Assembly (NCBI RefSeq): GCF_904848585.1
Contig: NZ_CAJHCR010000014.1
Span: 1 to 64,000 of the forward strand
Source: Paraburkholderia kirstenboschensis
GTDB lineage: Bacteria; Pseudomonadota; Gammaproteobacteria; Burkholderiales; Burkholderiaceae
Length of the DNA stretch: 64,000 bases
Direction of reading: 5' to 3'
Position 1 is the first letter of the stretch; every line of letters begins with the position of its first letter. The notes under the pieces are model-generated. The model saw nothing but the letters and a program-made list of their open reading frames with translations. It was not told where the DNA came from and did no database searches. A program made the position numbers and the translations under genes. Positions 42,001-50,402 of the stretch are shown one piece after another.

Positions 42001-42906
42001 ATGAAAGAAAAGCCGCTGTTCAGATCAGCTTGCGCGCTCGTTGCGCTTTCGCTCGTCGCGGGGGCGAGCTACGGCCAGGGAAGCCAGCCGACGCTTGCCA
42101 AGATTCAAAGCACCAATCTGATCGCGATCGGTCATCGAGAAACATCCGTGCCGTTTTCGTATGTCGATACCAATAACAATGTCGTCGGTTTTTCGCAGGA
42201 CTTGTGCAACAAGGTGATCGACGCGGTAAAGGCGAAGACGCAGCATCCTGATTTGCGGGTTCGCTTCATTCCGGTGACGTCGCAGAACCGCATTTCACTC
42301 GTGCAGAACGGCACGGTCGATCTCGAATGCGGCGTGACGACGAATCTCATGGCGCGGCAGAATCAGGTCGCGTTTTCGGACACGTTCTTCGTCGCGACGA
42401 CGCGTCTGCTTACGAAGAAGGATTCCGGCATCAAGGACTTTCCCGATCTCGCGGGCAAGACCGTCGTGACCAATCAGGGCACGACGTCCGAGCGCATTCT
42501 TCGCAAGATGAACGAAGAAAAGAAGATGAACATGAGCATCATCAGCGCGAAGGACTACGGCGAAGGACGCGTGACGCTCGAAACCGGCCGTGCGGTGGCC
42601 TACATGATGGACGACGTGTTGCTCGCAGGCGCGCGCTCTCTGACGGCGAAGCCGGCGGACTGGGTGCTGGTCGGCACGCCGCAGTCGTCGGAGGCGTATG
42701 GCTTTATGATGCGCCGCGACGACCCGGAGTTCAAAAAGCTCGTCGACGAAACGATGAGCCAGGTCATGAAGAGCCCGGAGATCAGGACGATGTACGACAA
42801 GTGGTTCACGAAGCCCGTGCCGCCGAAGAATATCAATTTCGAGTTTCCGATGAGCGAAACGGTGCAGAAGCTCTATGCCGCCCCGAACGACAAGGCGTTC
42901 GAATAA
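42001..42906 (+). CDS. amino acid ABC transporter substrate-binding protein (GltI-like)
   Basis: A 301-residue periplasmic family 3 binding protein similar in size and plan to GltI. A signal peptide runs to about SYG-QG; the mature part includes LIAIGHRETSVPFSYVDTN, GFSQDLCNKVIDAVKAK, NGTVDLECGVTTNLMARQNQ and YDKWFTKPVPPKNI. ATG 42001 is supported by the signal. No permease or ATPase follows, so it is an orphan receptor, which may serve the importer at 47.9-49.3 kb. Two ATATG palindromes lie in its promoter. It is convergent with the CMD-family gene. Confidence 0.9.
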   Translation: MKEKPLFRSACALVALSLVAGASYGQGSQPTLAKIQSTNLIAIGHRETSVPFSYVDTNNNVVGFSQDLCNKVIDAVKAKTQHPDLRVRFIPVTSQNRISLVQNGTVDLECGVTTNLMARQNQVAFSDTFFVATTRLLTKKDSGIKDFPDLAGKTVVTNQGTTSERILRKMNEEKKMNMSIISAKDYGEGRVTLETGRAVAYMMDDVLLAGARSLTAKPADWVLVGTPQSSEAYGFMMRRDDPEFKKLVDETMSQVMKSPEIRTMYDKWFTKPVPPKNINFEFPMSETVQKLYAAPNDKAFE

Positions 42907-42924
42907 CACGTCGGCGAAATCGCT

Positions 42925-43479
42925 TCATTCCACGAAGGGCAGATCCGTCTGCCCTTCGGCGCGCATTTCGAACGTGTTGAGCGTCATCGCGACGAGCGCG
43001 TAATAGCCCAGCAATCCCACCAGATTCACGACGACCGTATGACCAAAACGCGCGACGGCGGCGTCATACGTCGCATCGCTTACGCGCTTCATGTCGTAAA
43101 GCTCGGTGGCGAAATCGAAGACGACCTTGTCGTCGGCATCGGCGAATATCGGCGTTTGTCCTGTGCGCAGCGCTTCCGCCAGATCGGCGGGCAGGCCGGC
43201 GTCAAGCGCGATCGGATGATGAATGTGCCATTCCGCCTGCGACCGCCAGCGCGCCGCGGTGACGAGAATCGCGAGCTCGGAAAGGCGCAGCGGCAGGCCC
43301 GTGTTGTAGCGGCAGAACGCGCCGAGCTTCTGCGCGTTTTGCGCGAGTTCCGGGCTGAAGATCCAGCCGAGGAACGGTCCGTTAAGATTGCCGCGCGGGC
43401 CGCTCAGGATGTCCTGCAAGACGGCCTTCTGTTCGTCGGACGCGGTAGCGATCTGGAAGTCGGGAAGTCGTTTGTTCAT
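42925..43479 (-). CDS. carboxymuconolactone decarboxylase/AhpD-like family protein
   Basis: A 184-residue helical protein of the CMD fold: PRGNLNGPFLGWIFSPELAQ, LSELAILVTAARWRSQAEWH, HHPIALDAGLP and GLLGYYALVAMTLNTFEM. The CxxC of AhpD is absent (HIHH in its region), so it is not a disulfide reductase and is more likely a decarboxylase-like or unassigned member. It is directly followed upstream (on the minus strand) by an amidase remnant and the aminotransferase, and may once have formed an operon with them. Start at ATG 43479. Confidence 0.88.
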   Translation of the reverse strand: MNKRLPDFQIATASDEQKAVLQDILSGPRGNLNGPFLGWIFSPELAQNAQKLGAFCRYNTGLPLRLSELAILVTAARWRSQAEWHIHHPIALDAGLPADLAEALRTGQTPIFADADDKVVFDFATELYDMKRVSDATYDAAVARFGHTVVVNLVGLLGYYALVAMTLNTFEMRAEGQTDLPFVE

Positions 43480-43489
43480 GATTCGATTG

Positions 43490-44029
43490 ATGTCCGTGAG
43501 TTATTCGTGAGGTCTCGTCCTCGGGCATGTTGATCGACTCGTACGGCCCGATGAGCGAGGGTGTTTCCTGCGAATCTGCGTAAGCGATCACATCTTGCCG
43601 GGACATTCTGCCGAAAGTCGGCTTGAGGCTCCACACGCTGCACAGCGCGGCGGGCGCGCGGATGGAGCCGTTGGTGTCGCTGCCGAGCGCGAGCGGCACG
43701 CATCGCGCGGCGACAGCAACAGCGGAGCCGCGCGACGATCCGCCCGTCATGCGATCAACGCCGCGTGGATTGCGCACCGCGCCGAAACGCAGATTCTCGC
43801 CGGTCGCGCCGCACGGGAGCTCGTCCATGTGCGTGGTGCCGACGAGCACCGCGCCGGCTTGCTTGACTCGTACGATGGCATCGGCGTCGCGGATGGCGGC
43901 GGGTGTTTCGAGCCGCGCACGCGAACCGGCGATCATCGTGTGACCTTCGATATCGAAGAGACTTTTCGCGGCGAACGGCACGCCGACGAACGGCGTCGCC
44001 GCCCATGCTTTCAGCGCAGCGGCGCGCAT
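43490..44029 (-). pseudogene. amidase-signature protein, truncated at both ends
   Basis: The frame encodes the middle of an amidase-signature enzyme: VGVPFAAKSLFDIEGH (the lysine of the Ser-cisSer-Lys triad), GAVLVGTTHMDELPCGATGE, MTGGSSRGSAVAVAA (catalytic serines) and LGSDTNGSIRAPAAL. The first 50-60 residues are missing because the sequence begins six bases after the aminotransferase stop, and after VIAYADS the frame runs into unrelated codons overlapping the CMD gene. GGSSRG replaces GGSSGG. Roughly 170 of about 450 residues remain. The family hydrolyses amides; this copy should be inactive. Confidence 0.75.
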
Positions 44030-44034
44030 GCCGC

Positions 44035-45369
44035 CTACACGCCGATGACGCCAAGCGCGCCGTCGATTGCATCGGCAAGGCGCTCGACGATCGTCTCGAT
44101 CTGCTCGCTCGACGTGATGAAGGGCGGCGCGATAAGCACGTGATCGCCGATGCGGCCATCGACGGTGCCGCCCATCGGATACACCATAAGGCCGCGCTTC
44201 ATCGCCTCGCTCTTGATAACCGCGTGCAGCTTGTGCTTCGGATCGAACGGCGCCTTGCTCGCGCGATCCCGCACGAGTTCAACGCCGGTGAAGAGGCCGC
44301 GCCCGCGCACGTCGCCGATGAACGGATGATTCGCATGCCGCTCGCGCAGCAAGGCACGCAGTTGCTCGCCGCGCGCCTTCACGTTGTCGAGCAGATTGTC
44401 TTCCGCGATGACCTTCTGCACTTCGAGCGCCGCCGCGCACGCCGTCGCGTGTCCGATATACGTGTGACCGTGCTGAAAGAATCCGGAACCGCCGACGATC
44501 GTGTCAAAAATCTCATTGCTGACAAGCGTCGCGCCGATCGGTTGATAGCCCGCGCCCAGACCTTTCGCGATCGCGAGGATGTCGGGCGACACGCCGTCTT
44601 CCTCGCACGCGAACATGTAACCCGTGCGGCCCATGCCGGACATCACTTCGTCGAGAATCAGCAGCACGCCGTACTTGTCGCAGACCGCCCGGATCTTGCG
44701 GAAGTATTCGCGCACCGGCGGCACGGCGCCCGCCGTCGCGCCGACGACCGTCTCCGCGACGAACGCCGCCACCGATTCCGCGCCGAGTTCAAGAATCTTC
44801 GCTTCCAGTTCGTCGGCGAGACGTTGCGCAAAGGCTTCGTCGGTTTCGCCCGCTCGCTGCTCGCGATACGCGAAACAGGGCGAGACGTGATGCGCTTCGA
44901 TGAGAATCGGCAGGAACGGCTCCCGACGCCATGCGTTGCCGCCGATCGCGAGCGCGCCGAGGGTGTTGCCGTGATAGCTCTGCCGGCGCGCGATGAAGTG
45001 CCGCCGCTCGGGCTGACCTTTCTCGACGAAGTACTGGCGCGCGAGCTTGAGCGCGGCTTCCATCGCTTCCGAGCCGCCCGACACGAAGTAGACGTGGCCG
45101 ATATTTTTCGGCGCGGCTTCGATGAGCAGATCGGCGAGTGCTTCGGCGGGCTCGGTCGTGAAGAACGACGTGTGCGCATAGGGCAACTGCTGCACTTGTC
45201 GCTGGATGGCTTCGATCACGCGCGGATGGGAGTGCCCGAGACACGAGACGGCCGCGCCGCCGCAAGCGTCGATGTAGCGCTTGCCGGTTGAATCGACGAT
45301 CTCGATGCCGTCGCCGCGCACGGCGACGGGCAGCGTGGCGCGCGGCGCGCGATGAAATACCGTGGTCAT
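44035..45369 (-). CDS. class III (omega) PLP-dependent aminotransferase
   Basis: A 444-residue fold-type I aminotransferase. The substrate-entry GGAAVSCLGHSHPRVI, the phosphate-binding VSGGSEAMEAALKLAR, YHGNTLGAL, the LILDEVMSGMGRTG block (Asp240) and IAKGLGAGYQP with the PLP lysine Lys269 are all intact. Class III members transfer amino groups from omega-amino or D/L-alpha-amino donors to keto acids. A perfect 14-bp palindrome lies 84 bases before the ATG. The neighbouring amino acid receptors, importer and acyl-hydrolase suggest catabolism of an imported amine or N-acyl amino acid. Confidence 0.93.
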   Translation of the reverse strand: MTTVFHRAPRATLPVAVRGDGIEIVDSTGKRYIDACGGAAVSCLGHSHPRVIEAIQRQVQQLPYAHTSFFTTEPAEALADLLIEAAPKNIGHVYFVSGGSEAMEAALKLARQYFVEKGQPERRHFIARRQSYHGNTLGALAIGGNAWRREPFLPILIEAHHVSPCFAYREQRAGETDEAFAQRLADELEAKILELGAESVAAFVAETVVGATAGAVPPVREYFRKIRAVCDKYGVLLILDEVMSGMGRTGYMFACEEDGVSPDILAIAKGLGAGYQPIGATLVSNEIFDTIVGGSGFFQHGHTYIGHATACAAALEVQKVIAEDNLLDNVKARGEQLRALLRERHANHPFIGDVRGRGLFTGVELVRDRASKAPFDPKHKLHAVIKSEAMKRGLMVYPMGGTVDGRIGDHVLIAPPFITSSEQIETIVERLADAIDGALGVIGV

Positions 45370-45424
45370 GGTTCCTGCCTTTCGGTGCGAATTGGGTGCG
45401 AATTGGGTATTAAGTAAGTGCGCA

Positions 45425-45710
45425 ACATGTGATCCACAACCCCAAGATTAACACAACATATGTTGTCGCATGCAGCATATCGGAGAACGCGGTCTTGTTT
45501 CGCGTCGCGAGCGTCGCGATGGAGACAATGCCCCACGCGACCAGCGAACCGCCGTGGCACGTGCGCACGCGGGATGCGCTTCACGAGATAACCGGCGGGC
45601 ACCTGAAGCAGCAGGTAGCCGATTAAGAAGAGCCCCGCGCGGACGCCGTACGCCGCTTCGGTGAGGCTCAGATCGCGCATCAGCTGAAGCTTGGCGAAGC
45701 CGACACATCT
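45425..45710 (-). pseudogene. MFS (ACS-type) transporter fragment, frameshifted
   Basis: On the minus strand from about 45710, VGFAKLQLMRDLSLTEAAYG and LFLIGYLLLQVPAGYLVKRI match the region between helices 1 and 3 of anion:cation symporter (ACS) family transporters. The frame then shifts; SLVAWGIVSIATLATRNKT in another frame continues the alignment before it is lost near the aminotransferase promoter. Both ends are missing. The fragment lies head-to-head with a LysR remnant at 45705, suggesting a deletion between two divergent genes. Confidence 0.65.
45454..45465. promoter_or_regulatory. perfect palindrome before the aminotransferase gene
   Basis: CAACATATGTTG sits in a 14-bp perfect palindrome (45453-45466) in the upstream region of the aminotransferase (start 45369). 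It belongs to the same CAA-N6-TTG pattern as the sites at 41966-41977 and 47109-47120, here in the sequence ATTAACACAACATATGTTGT. ACATGT at 45425-45430 may be a second half-site about 32 bases away. Confidence 0.55.
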
Positions 45711-45911
45711 CGTTCGTCGTCGCGCTCGTCGATGCAGGGCTCGGCTGCGCGATCGTGCCACCGCTCGCGGTATCGGCGCACTTCGCGCCGAACGGTGCCG
45801 ATCGGCAGTCCGGATGTGCAACGCTCGATCGGCATCGTGATGCATCGACACGTGTCGATGTGGTCCATCGCTGCCGATCTTTGCGAACTGCTGCGGGCGT
45901 CGATCGGCTAG
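45705..45911 (+). pseudogene. LysR regulator, C-terminal fragment with frameshift
   Basis: The plus strand from 45705 reads ISFVVALVDAGLGCAIVPPL, AVSAHFAPN and, after a one-base shift near 45792, VPIGSPDVQRSIGIVMHRHV, SMWSIAADLCELLRASIG, ending at TAG 45909-45911. This is the end of a LysR effector domain, without the DNA-binding part. The last four bases overlap the stop codon of the RpiR gene on the other strand. Confidence 0.7.
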
Positions 45912-46768
45912 CTTGCCGCGTAGGCGCCCTGCGAGTGCAGCTCCACTTCGGCCTGCCCCAGATTGGTAATCGCGTCCTTGCCTTCGAGCGCGAGCAGATG
46001 CGCGACGAGCATCTCGGCGAGCGCCGATGCCGCGACGAGCGATGGAAAGAACGACGGCGATTCGTGCGAGAAGATCAATGTGTGATCGGCGTTCAGCGCG
46101 ATCGGGGATACGGCGCTATCGGTCAGCGCGATGAGTTTCGCTCCGCGTTCGATCGCCGCTTGCGCGACGCGAACCGCTTCGACGGAATACGGCGCGAAGC
46201 TGACGACCACCACTGCGTGCTTCTTCTCGATGCCGCGCAACTGCATTTCGAGCGTGCCGGCTTCCCCGCTAAGGAGATTCACCGATGGGCGGAAGAGGCG
46301 ATATCCATAAAGCAGGCCGAACGCAACCGGATAACACGACCGGAAACCCGCGACGTGTACATGCGGCGCCTTTTTCAACGTCTTCGCCGTTTCGACGACG
46401 CTGTCGGCGTTCTGCGTCAACGTGATCTCGAGGTTGTGTGATTGCGCCTGCGCAAGATCGCGACTGAGACGGCTGTCGGAGCCGCCTTTGACCATCGAGC
46501 GGGCGCGCGTGGTCAGTGGCTCCGGGCGCGTGCGCACACGGCTCACGAAGATTTCGCGCAGCTCGCTCCAACCCGGGAAACCGAGTAGCTGCGAGAGACG
46601 GACCATCGCAGCGGGCTGGACCTTCGCGCGTTCGGCGACCTTGCGCATTGACAGAACGGCGACTTCGTCGGGGTTGTCCAGAAGAAAAGCGGCGCCTGCC
46701 TGAAATTGCGGGCTCAGATCGGGAAAGCGGTCGCGAATGGTGGCGACGAGTTCGTTGAAGGTGGGCAC
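45908..46768 (-). CDS. MurR/RpiR-family transcriptional regulator
   Basis: A 286-residue regulator: N-terminal helix-turn-helix of the RpiR type (VLSMRKVAERAKVQPAAMVR, LSQLLGFPGWSELREIF) and a C-terminal SIS domain (HVAGFRSCYPVAFGLLYGYR, VVVVSFAPYSVEAVRVA, GAKLIALTDSAVSPIAL), which binds phosphosugar-like or amino-sugar effectors. Starts with GTG at 46768. It is divergent from the binding protein/ABC operon at 47155 across a 386-base gap holding an inverted repeat, so it is the best candidate for the local operators. The gap itself (46769-47086) shows no gene. Confidence 0.92.
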   Translation of the reverse strand: MPTFNELVATIRDRFPDLSPQFQAGAAFLLDNPDEVAVLSMRKVAERAKVQPAAMVRLSQLLGFPGWSELREIFVSRVRTRPEPLTTRARSMVKGGSDSRLSRDLAQAQSHNLEITLTQNADSVVETAKTLKKAPHVHVAGFRSCYPVAFGLLYGYRLFRPSVNLLSGEAGTLEMQLRGIEKKHAVVVVSFAPYSVEAVRVAQAAIERGAKLIALTDSAVSPIALNADHTLIFSHESPSFFPSLVAASALAEMLVAHLLALEGKDAITNLGQAEVELHSQGAYAAS

Positions 46769-47086
46769 GGATGGGCTGCTCGGGCTCGGCGGATTGGATG
46801 CGATATTTAAGCACGGCGCGCCGCGACCGGAGTCGCCTTGTGAGCACGCGCCCTACGTGTCCGAGGCCGGCGCGTTCACGAGCTGGAGTTCACGCACTGC
46901 GCCACCCGATGAATATGGCGGATGCGCGCGTCATTCCGGTGCCCTGCTCCGCGCATATCGACGCGACCGTCTGAGATCCCCACTGAAGTCTCTCCCGTAC
47001 TTCACCGCGTTCGCGGTGCCGCCACATGCGCTAGGTGTAAACCCCTAGTTGCAACCGTATTTTGATCGCCGAGACTTCGCAACTAG

Positions 47087-47123
47087 ATTTGCGTAAAATA
47101 TTAACACGCAAATATCATTGCGT
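47087..47123. promoter_or_regulatory. operator-like inverted and direct repeats of the ABC operon
   Basis: ATTTGCGT (47087-47094) and ACGCAAAT (47106-47113) form a perfect inverted repeat with 11 bases between; ATTGCGT at 47117-47123 repeats the first arm 30 bases later. Within it CGCAA-N6-TTGCG (47107-47122) is a second palindrome and carries CAA-N6-TTG, as at 45454-45465. It lies 32-68 bases before the binding-protein ATG. Confidence 0.6.
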
Positions 47124-47154
47124 ATTGACCACACATTTCGACAAGGAGTCGATC

Positions 47155-47901
47155 ATGAAACTCGCCGCAAAACTCGCCGTGGCCGCCCTCGCCGCGTTTT
47201 CTTTCGCCAGCGGTGCCGCTCGCGCCGAAACGCTGCTTGTGGCGTGCGACACCGCGTTCGTGCCGTTCGAGTTCAAACAGGGCAACGAATACGTCGGCTT
47301 CGACATCGACTTGTGGAAGGAAATCGCCAAGGACCTGAAGATCGACTACAAGCTGCAGCCAATGGACTTCAGCGGCATCTTGCCCGCGCTGCAGACGCAT
47401 AACGTCGATGTCGCGCTCGCGGGCATCACGATCAAGGACGAGCGCAAGAAGGTAATCGACTTCTCCGACGGCTACTACGCCAGCGGCTTCACGCTAATGG
47501 TGCCGGCGGACAGCACGATCAAGGGACCGGACGACCTGAAGGGCAAGACGCTTGCGGTCAAGACCGGCACGTCCTCTTTCGATTACGCGAAAGCGAACTT
47601 CAAGAACACGGATTTGCGCGCCTTCCCGAACATCGACAACGCCTATCTCGAACTCGCTACCGGTCGGGTGGATGCCGCGATGCACGACACTCCGAATGTC
47701 CTTTACTACATCCACACCGCTGGCAAGTCACGCGTGAAGGCGGTCGGCCCGCAGATGATGGCGCAGCAATACGGCATCGCGTTCCCGAAAGGCAGCCCGC
47801 TCGTCGCGCAGGTCAACGCCGAACTCGTGAAGATCAAAGCCGACGGGCGCTATGCGGCGATCTATAAGAAGTGGTTCGGCGTCGAGCCGGCGAAGTCCTG
47901 A
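47155..47901 (+). CDS. glutamine-type ABC transporter substrate-binding protein
   Basis: A 248-residue periplasmic binding protein of the GlnH type. Signal peptide MKLAAKLAVAAL...ARA, then LLVACDTAFVPFEFKQGNEY, GFDIDLWKEIAKDLKIDYKL, TDVxxAGITI-type hinge (DVALAGITIKDERKKVIDFS) and YKKWFGVEPAKS at the end. AAGGAG precedes ATG 47155. Upstream repeats suggest local control by an RpiR regulator. It is followed by a permease and an ATPase, giving a complete importer with a single type of permease subunit (homodimer). Confidence 0.94.
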   Translation: MKLAAKLAVAALAAFSFASGAARAETLLVACDTAFVPFEFKQGNEYVGFDIDLWKEIAKDLKIDYKLQPMDFSGILPALQTHNVDVALAGITIKDERKKVIDFSDGYYASGFTLMVPADSTIKGPDDLKGKTLAVKTGTSSFDYAKANFKNTDLRAFPNIDNAYLELATGRVDAAMHDTPNVLYYIHTAGKSRVKAVGPQMMAQQYGIAFPKGSPLVAQVNAELVKIKADGRYAAIYKKWFGVEPAKS

Positions 47902-47922
47902 CAACCCGCGCTACGGAGATTA

Positions 47923-48582
47923 ATGATGCAGTTCGATCTTTCGGTCATCGTCGACGCCGTGCCCGCACTCATGCACGGCGCGCGTCTCACGGTGCTGATC
48001 ACCATCGCGGGGCTCGCGGGCGGCCTGTTCGTCGGCCTGGTGTTCGGCCTGATGCGCGCATACGGCAACACGCTATGCCAGAAGATCGCGTTCACGTATA
48101 TCGAGTTCGTGCGCGGCACGCCGATCGTCGTGCAGGTGATGTTCATCTATTTCGCGTTGCCTTTGCTGCTGCACGTGCGCGTCGATGCAATGACCGCGGC
48201 CGTCGCGTCGATCATCATCAACTCGGGCGCGTATATCGCGGAGATCGTGCGCGGCGCGTTTCTCTCGGTGCCGCGCGGTCTTAAAGAAGCCGGCCTCGCG
48301 CTCGGCATGCCGGGCTGGCGCGTGCTCGCGTTCGTGGTCGGCCCGGTCGCGCTACGGCGCATGACGCCCGCGCTCGGCAATCAGTTCATCGTGAGCCTGA
48401 AGGACACGTCGCTCTTCATCGTGATCGGCGTAGGCGAACTGACGCGTCAGGGTCAGGAGATCATGGCGTCGAACTTTCGCGCGGTGGAAATCTGGACGGC
48501 CGTCGCGCTCATCTATCTCTGCATGATCGGCGCGCTCAGCTTTGGCCTGCGCACGATGGAACGGCGGATGCGCATCTTATGA
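47923..48582 (+). CDS. amino acid ABC transporter permease (GlnP-like)
   Basis: A 219-residue inner-membrane permease with five helices. FVRGTPIVVQVMFIYFALPL and the EAA-type loop GLKEAGLALGMPGWRVLAFV identify the polar amino acid family. Two ATG codons (47923, 47926) follow GGAGATTA; either is possible. The stop overlaps the ATPase start by four bases. As only one permease gene is present, the channel should be a homodimer. Confidence 0.92.
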   Translation: MMQFDLSVIVDAVPALMHGARLTVLITIAGLAGGLFVGLVFGLMRAYGNTLCQKIAFTYIEFVRGTPIVVQVMFIYFALPLLLHVRVDAMTAAVASIIINSGAYIAEIVRGAFLSVPRGLKEAGLALGMPGWRVLAFVVGPVALRRMTPALGNQFIVSLKDTSLFIVIGVGELTRQGQEIMASNFRAVEIWTAVALIYLCMIGALSFGLRTMERRMRIL

Positions 48583-49328
48583 ATACGATGAACCACAACG
48601 GCCACATGGTGCAATTCAAGGGCGTGACAAAGCGCTTCGGCAAGACGGTCGTGCTCGATGGAGTCGATCTGAACATCGGCGCGGGCGAAGTAGTCGTGCT
48701 GATCGGGCCGTCCGGCTCGGGCAAGTCGACGCTTCTACGCTGCATCAACGCGCTGGAGCAGATCGATGGCGGCGATCTCGTCGTCGACGGCATCAGCGTG
48801 CTCGGCGGCGCGAAGAAAATGCGCGAGATCCGTCAGGAAGCGGGCATGGTGTTTCAGCAGTTCAATCTGTTCCCGCAGATGACGGCGCTCGAGAACGTCG
48901 CGTTCGGGCCGCGCCAGGTGCGCGGGATGAGCAAGTCGGAAGCCGAGTCGCTCGCGCGCGAGCTGCTGACGAAGGTCGGACTGGGCTCGCGCGTCGGGCA
49001 CTATGCGAGTGAGTTGTCGGGCGGACAGCAGCAGCGCGTCGCGATTGCGCGGGCGCTCGCGGTGAAACCCAAGCTCATGCTCTTCGACGAACCCACCTCC
49101 GCGCTCGATCCGGAGTTGCGTCAGGAAGTGCTGCGCGTGATGCAGGCGCTCGCTGAAGAAGGCATGACGATGGTCGTGGTCACGCACGAGATGGCGTTCG
49201 CGCGAAAGGTCGGCACGCGGCTCATCTTCATGGAGCACGGGCATATTACCGTCGATGGCCCGCCTGCCGAACTGCTCGATAATCCGCCTAATCAGCGCCT
49301 GCGCGATTTTCTGCAACACGTCGAATAA
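48579..49328 (+). CDS. amino acid ABC transporter ATP-binding protein (GlnQ-like)
   Basis: A 249-residue ATPase with Walker A GPSGSGKST, the Q-loop VFQQFNLFPQ, signature LSGGQQQRVAIARAL, Walker B LMLFDEPTSALDP and H-loop VVVTHEMAFA. The first eight residues (NTMNHNGH) precede the fold, so translation could also start at later ATG codons. It is coupled to the permease gene by overlap and followed after 21 bases by the C45 hydrolase gene. Confidence 0.95.
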   Translation: MNTMNHNGHMVQFKGVTKRFGKTVVLDGVDLNIGAGEVVVLIGPSGSGKSTLLRCINALEQIDGGDLVVDGISVLGGAKKMREIRQEAGMVFQQFNLFPQMTALENVAFGPRQVRGMSKSEAESLARELLTKVGLGSRVGHYASELSGGQQQRVAIARALAVKPKLMLFDEPTSALDPELRQEVLRVMQALAEEGMTMVVVTHEMAFARKVGTRLIFMEHGHITVDGPPAELLDNPPNQRLRDFLQHVE

Positions 49329-49349
49329 CTTTCACGAAACACCTCGAAT

Positions 49350-50402
49350 ATGGCAGCACTCGGCTTTATAGAAATCTCCGGTTCCCCGCGCGAAGCGGGC
49401 GAAGCACTCGGCCGGTCCGGCGCGCACGCGACGCATGCGTATTTATTGAAGACCCGTGCATGGCAAACGGTCATGCAATGGCGCGGCAGCGACACGTCGA
49501 AGACGATGGCGGCGCTCGTGCGCGAGCGCTTTCCGCGCGTGTGGGACGAGCTCGAAGGTCTGGCCACTGGTCTCGGCCTGCCGTTCGAGGACGTCTTTCT
49601 CTGGAACTGCCGCGGCGATCTCTGGGCGATGTCGCCCGATGGCTGCACAACTGTGCAGCTTCCTGGCACGGATGCGCGGCGCATCAGCCATAACGAAGAC
49701 GGTCTTCCCGGCTTCGCTGGGCACTGCGCGATTGCCGAATGCAGGGTCCAAGGCAACGCGGGTTTCGCGGCCTTCGTTTATCCGGCCTCGCTGCCGGGAC
49801 ATACGTTCGCCGTTACGAACGGCGGTCTTGCTGTGACCGTGAACAATCTGCGCCAGCGCGAAGTCGTCGCGGGCGTGCCGCGCATGGTGCTCACACGCGC
49901 GATTCTCGACGCGGTCGATCTCGATGAAGCCGTCTCCATCGTGCGTGACAATCCGCGTGCGGGCGGCTTTCATCTGACGCTCGGGGCTTGCAGCAGTCCC
50001 GCGCTGCTGAGCGTCGAATTCAGCGCGCACGATTGCTCTGTCGTCGAAGTGAAAGCGCCGTCCCTGCATGCGAACCACGCGATTCATCCTTCGATGCACG
50101 GCTTCTCGCAGATCATCACGGATTCGTCGCGCCATCGGCAGGCACGGGGCGAGGCGATGCTCGCATCGGGCGAAGCAATCGATTCTCTCGCGATCCTCGC
50201 GGATCATGAAGATTCCGCACTGCCGATTCATCGCACGCATCCGGACGATCCTGACGATGAAAACACCCTCGCTACCGCCGATATTGCCATTCGTCGATCT
50301 CACATAGAATGGCAGGTTCACGAACATCCCGGGCAGCCCGCCCGGTACCGGATGATCAATGGACACAGGCAAACAGAAGGGGCGTCACGCGAGCAAAGCT
50401 GA
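49350..50402 (+). CDS. C45-type autoproteolytic acyltransferase/hydrolase
   Basis: A 350-residue Ntn-hydrolase of the peptidase C45 family (acyl-CoA:6-aminopenicillanic acid acyltransferase type). These enzymes cut themselves before a cysteine that becomes the N-terminal nucleophile; here SPDGCTTVQL gives Cys99. GLPFEDVFLWNCRGD before it and HNEDGLPGFAGHCAIAE, FVYPASLPGHTFAVTNGGLA, TVNNLRQREV after it are family blocks. It has no signal peptide, so it acts in the cytoplasm on amide-linked substrates brought in by the neighbouring importer: probably removing an acyl group or hydrolysing an N-acyl amino acid. The next gene overlaps its 3' end. Confidence 0.88.
   Translation: MAALGFIEISGSPREAGEALGRSGAHATHAYLLKTRAWQTVMQWRGSDTSKTMAALVRERFPRVWDELEGLATGLGLPFEDVFLWNCRGDLWAMSPDGCTTVQLPGTDARRISHNEDGLPGFAGHCAIAECRVQGNAGFAAFVYPASLPGHTFAVTNGGLAVTVNNLRQREVVAGVPRMVLTRAILDAVDLDEAVSIVRDNPRAGGFHLTLGACSSPALLSVEFSAHDCSVVEVKAPSLHANHAIHPSMHGFSQIITDSSRHRQARGEAMLASGEAIDSLAILADHEDSALPIHRTHPDDPDDENTLATADIAIRRSHIEWQVHEHPGQPARYRMINGHRQTEGASREQS

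Noticed and set aside
43903..45291. 462-codon frame opposite the aminotransferase gene
   Set aside because: The minus strand encodes a complete class III aminotransferase with all active-site motifs; the plus-strand product is basic and has no family features.
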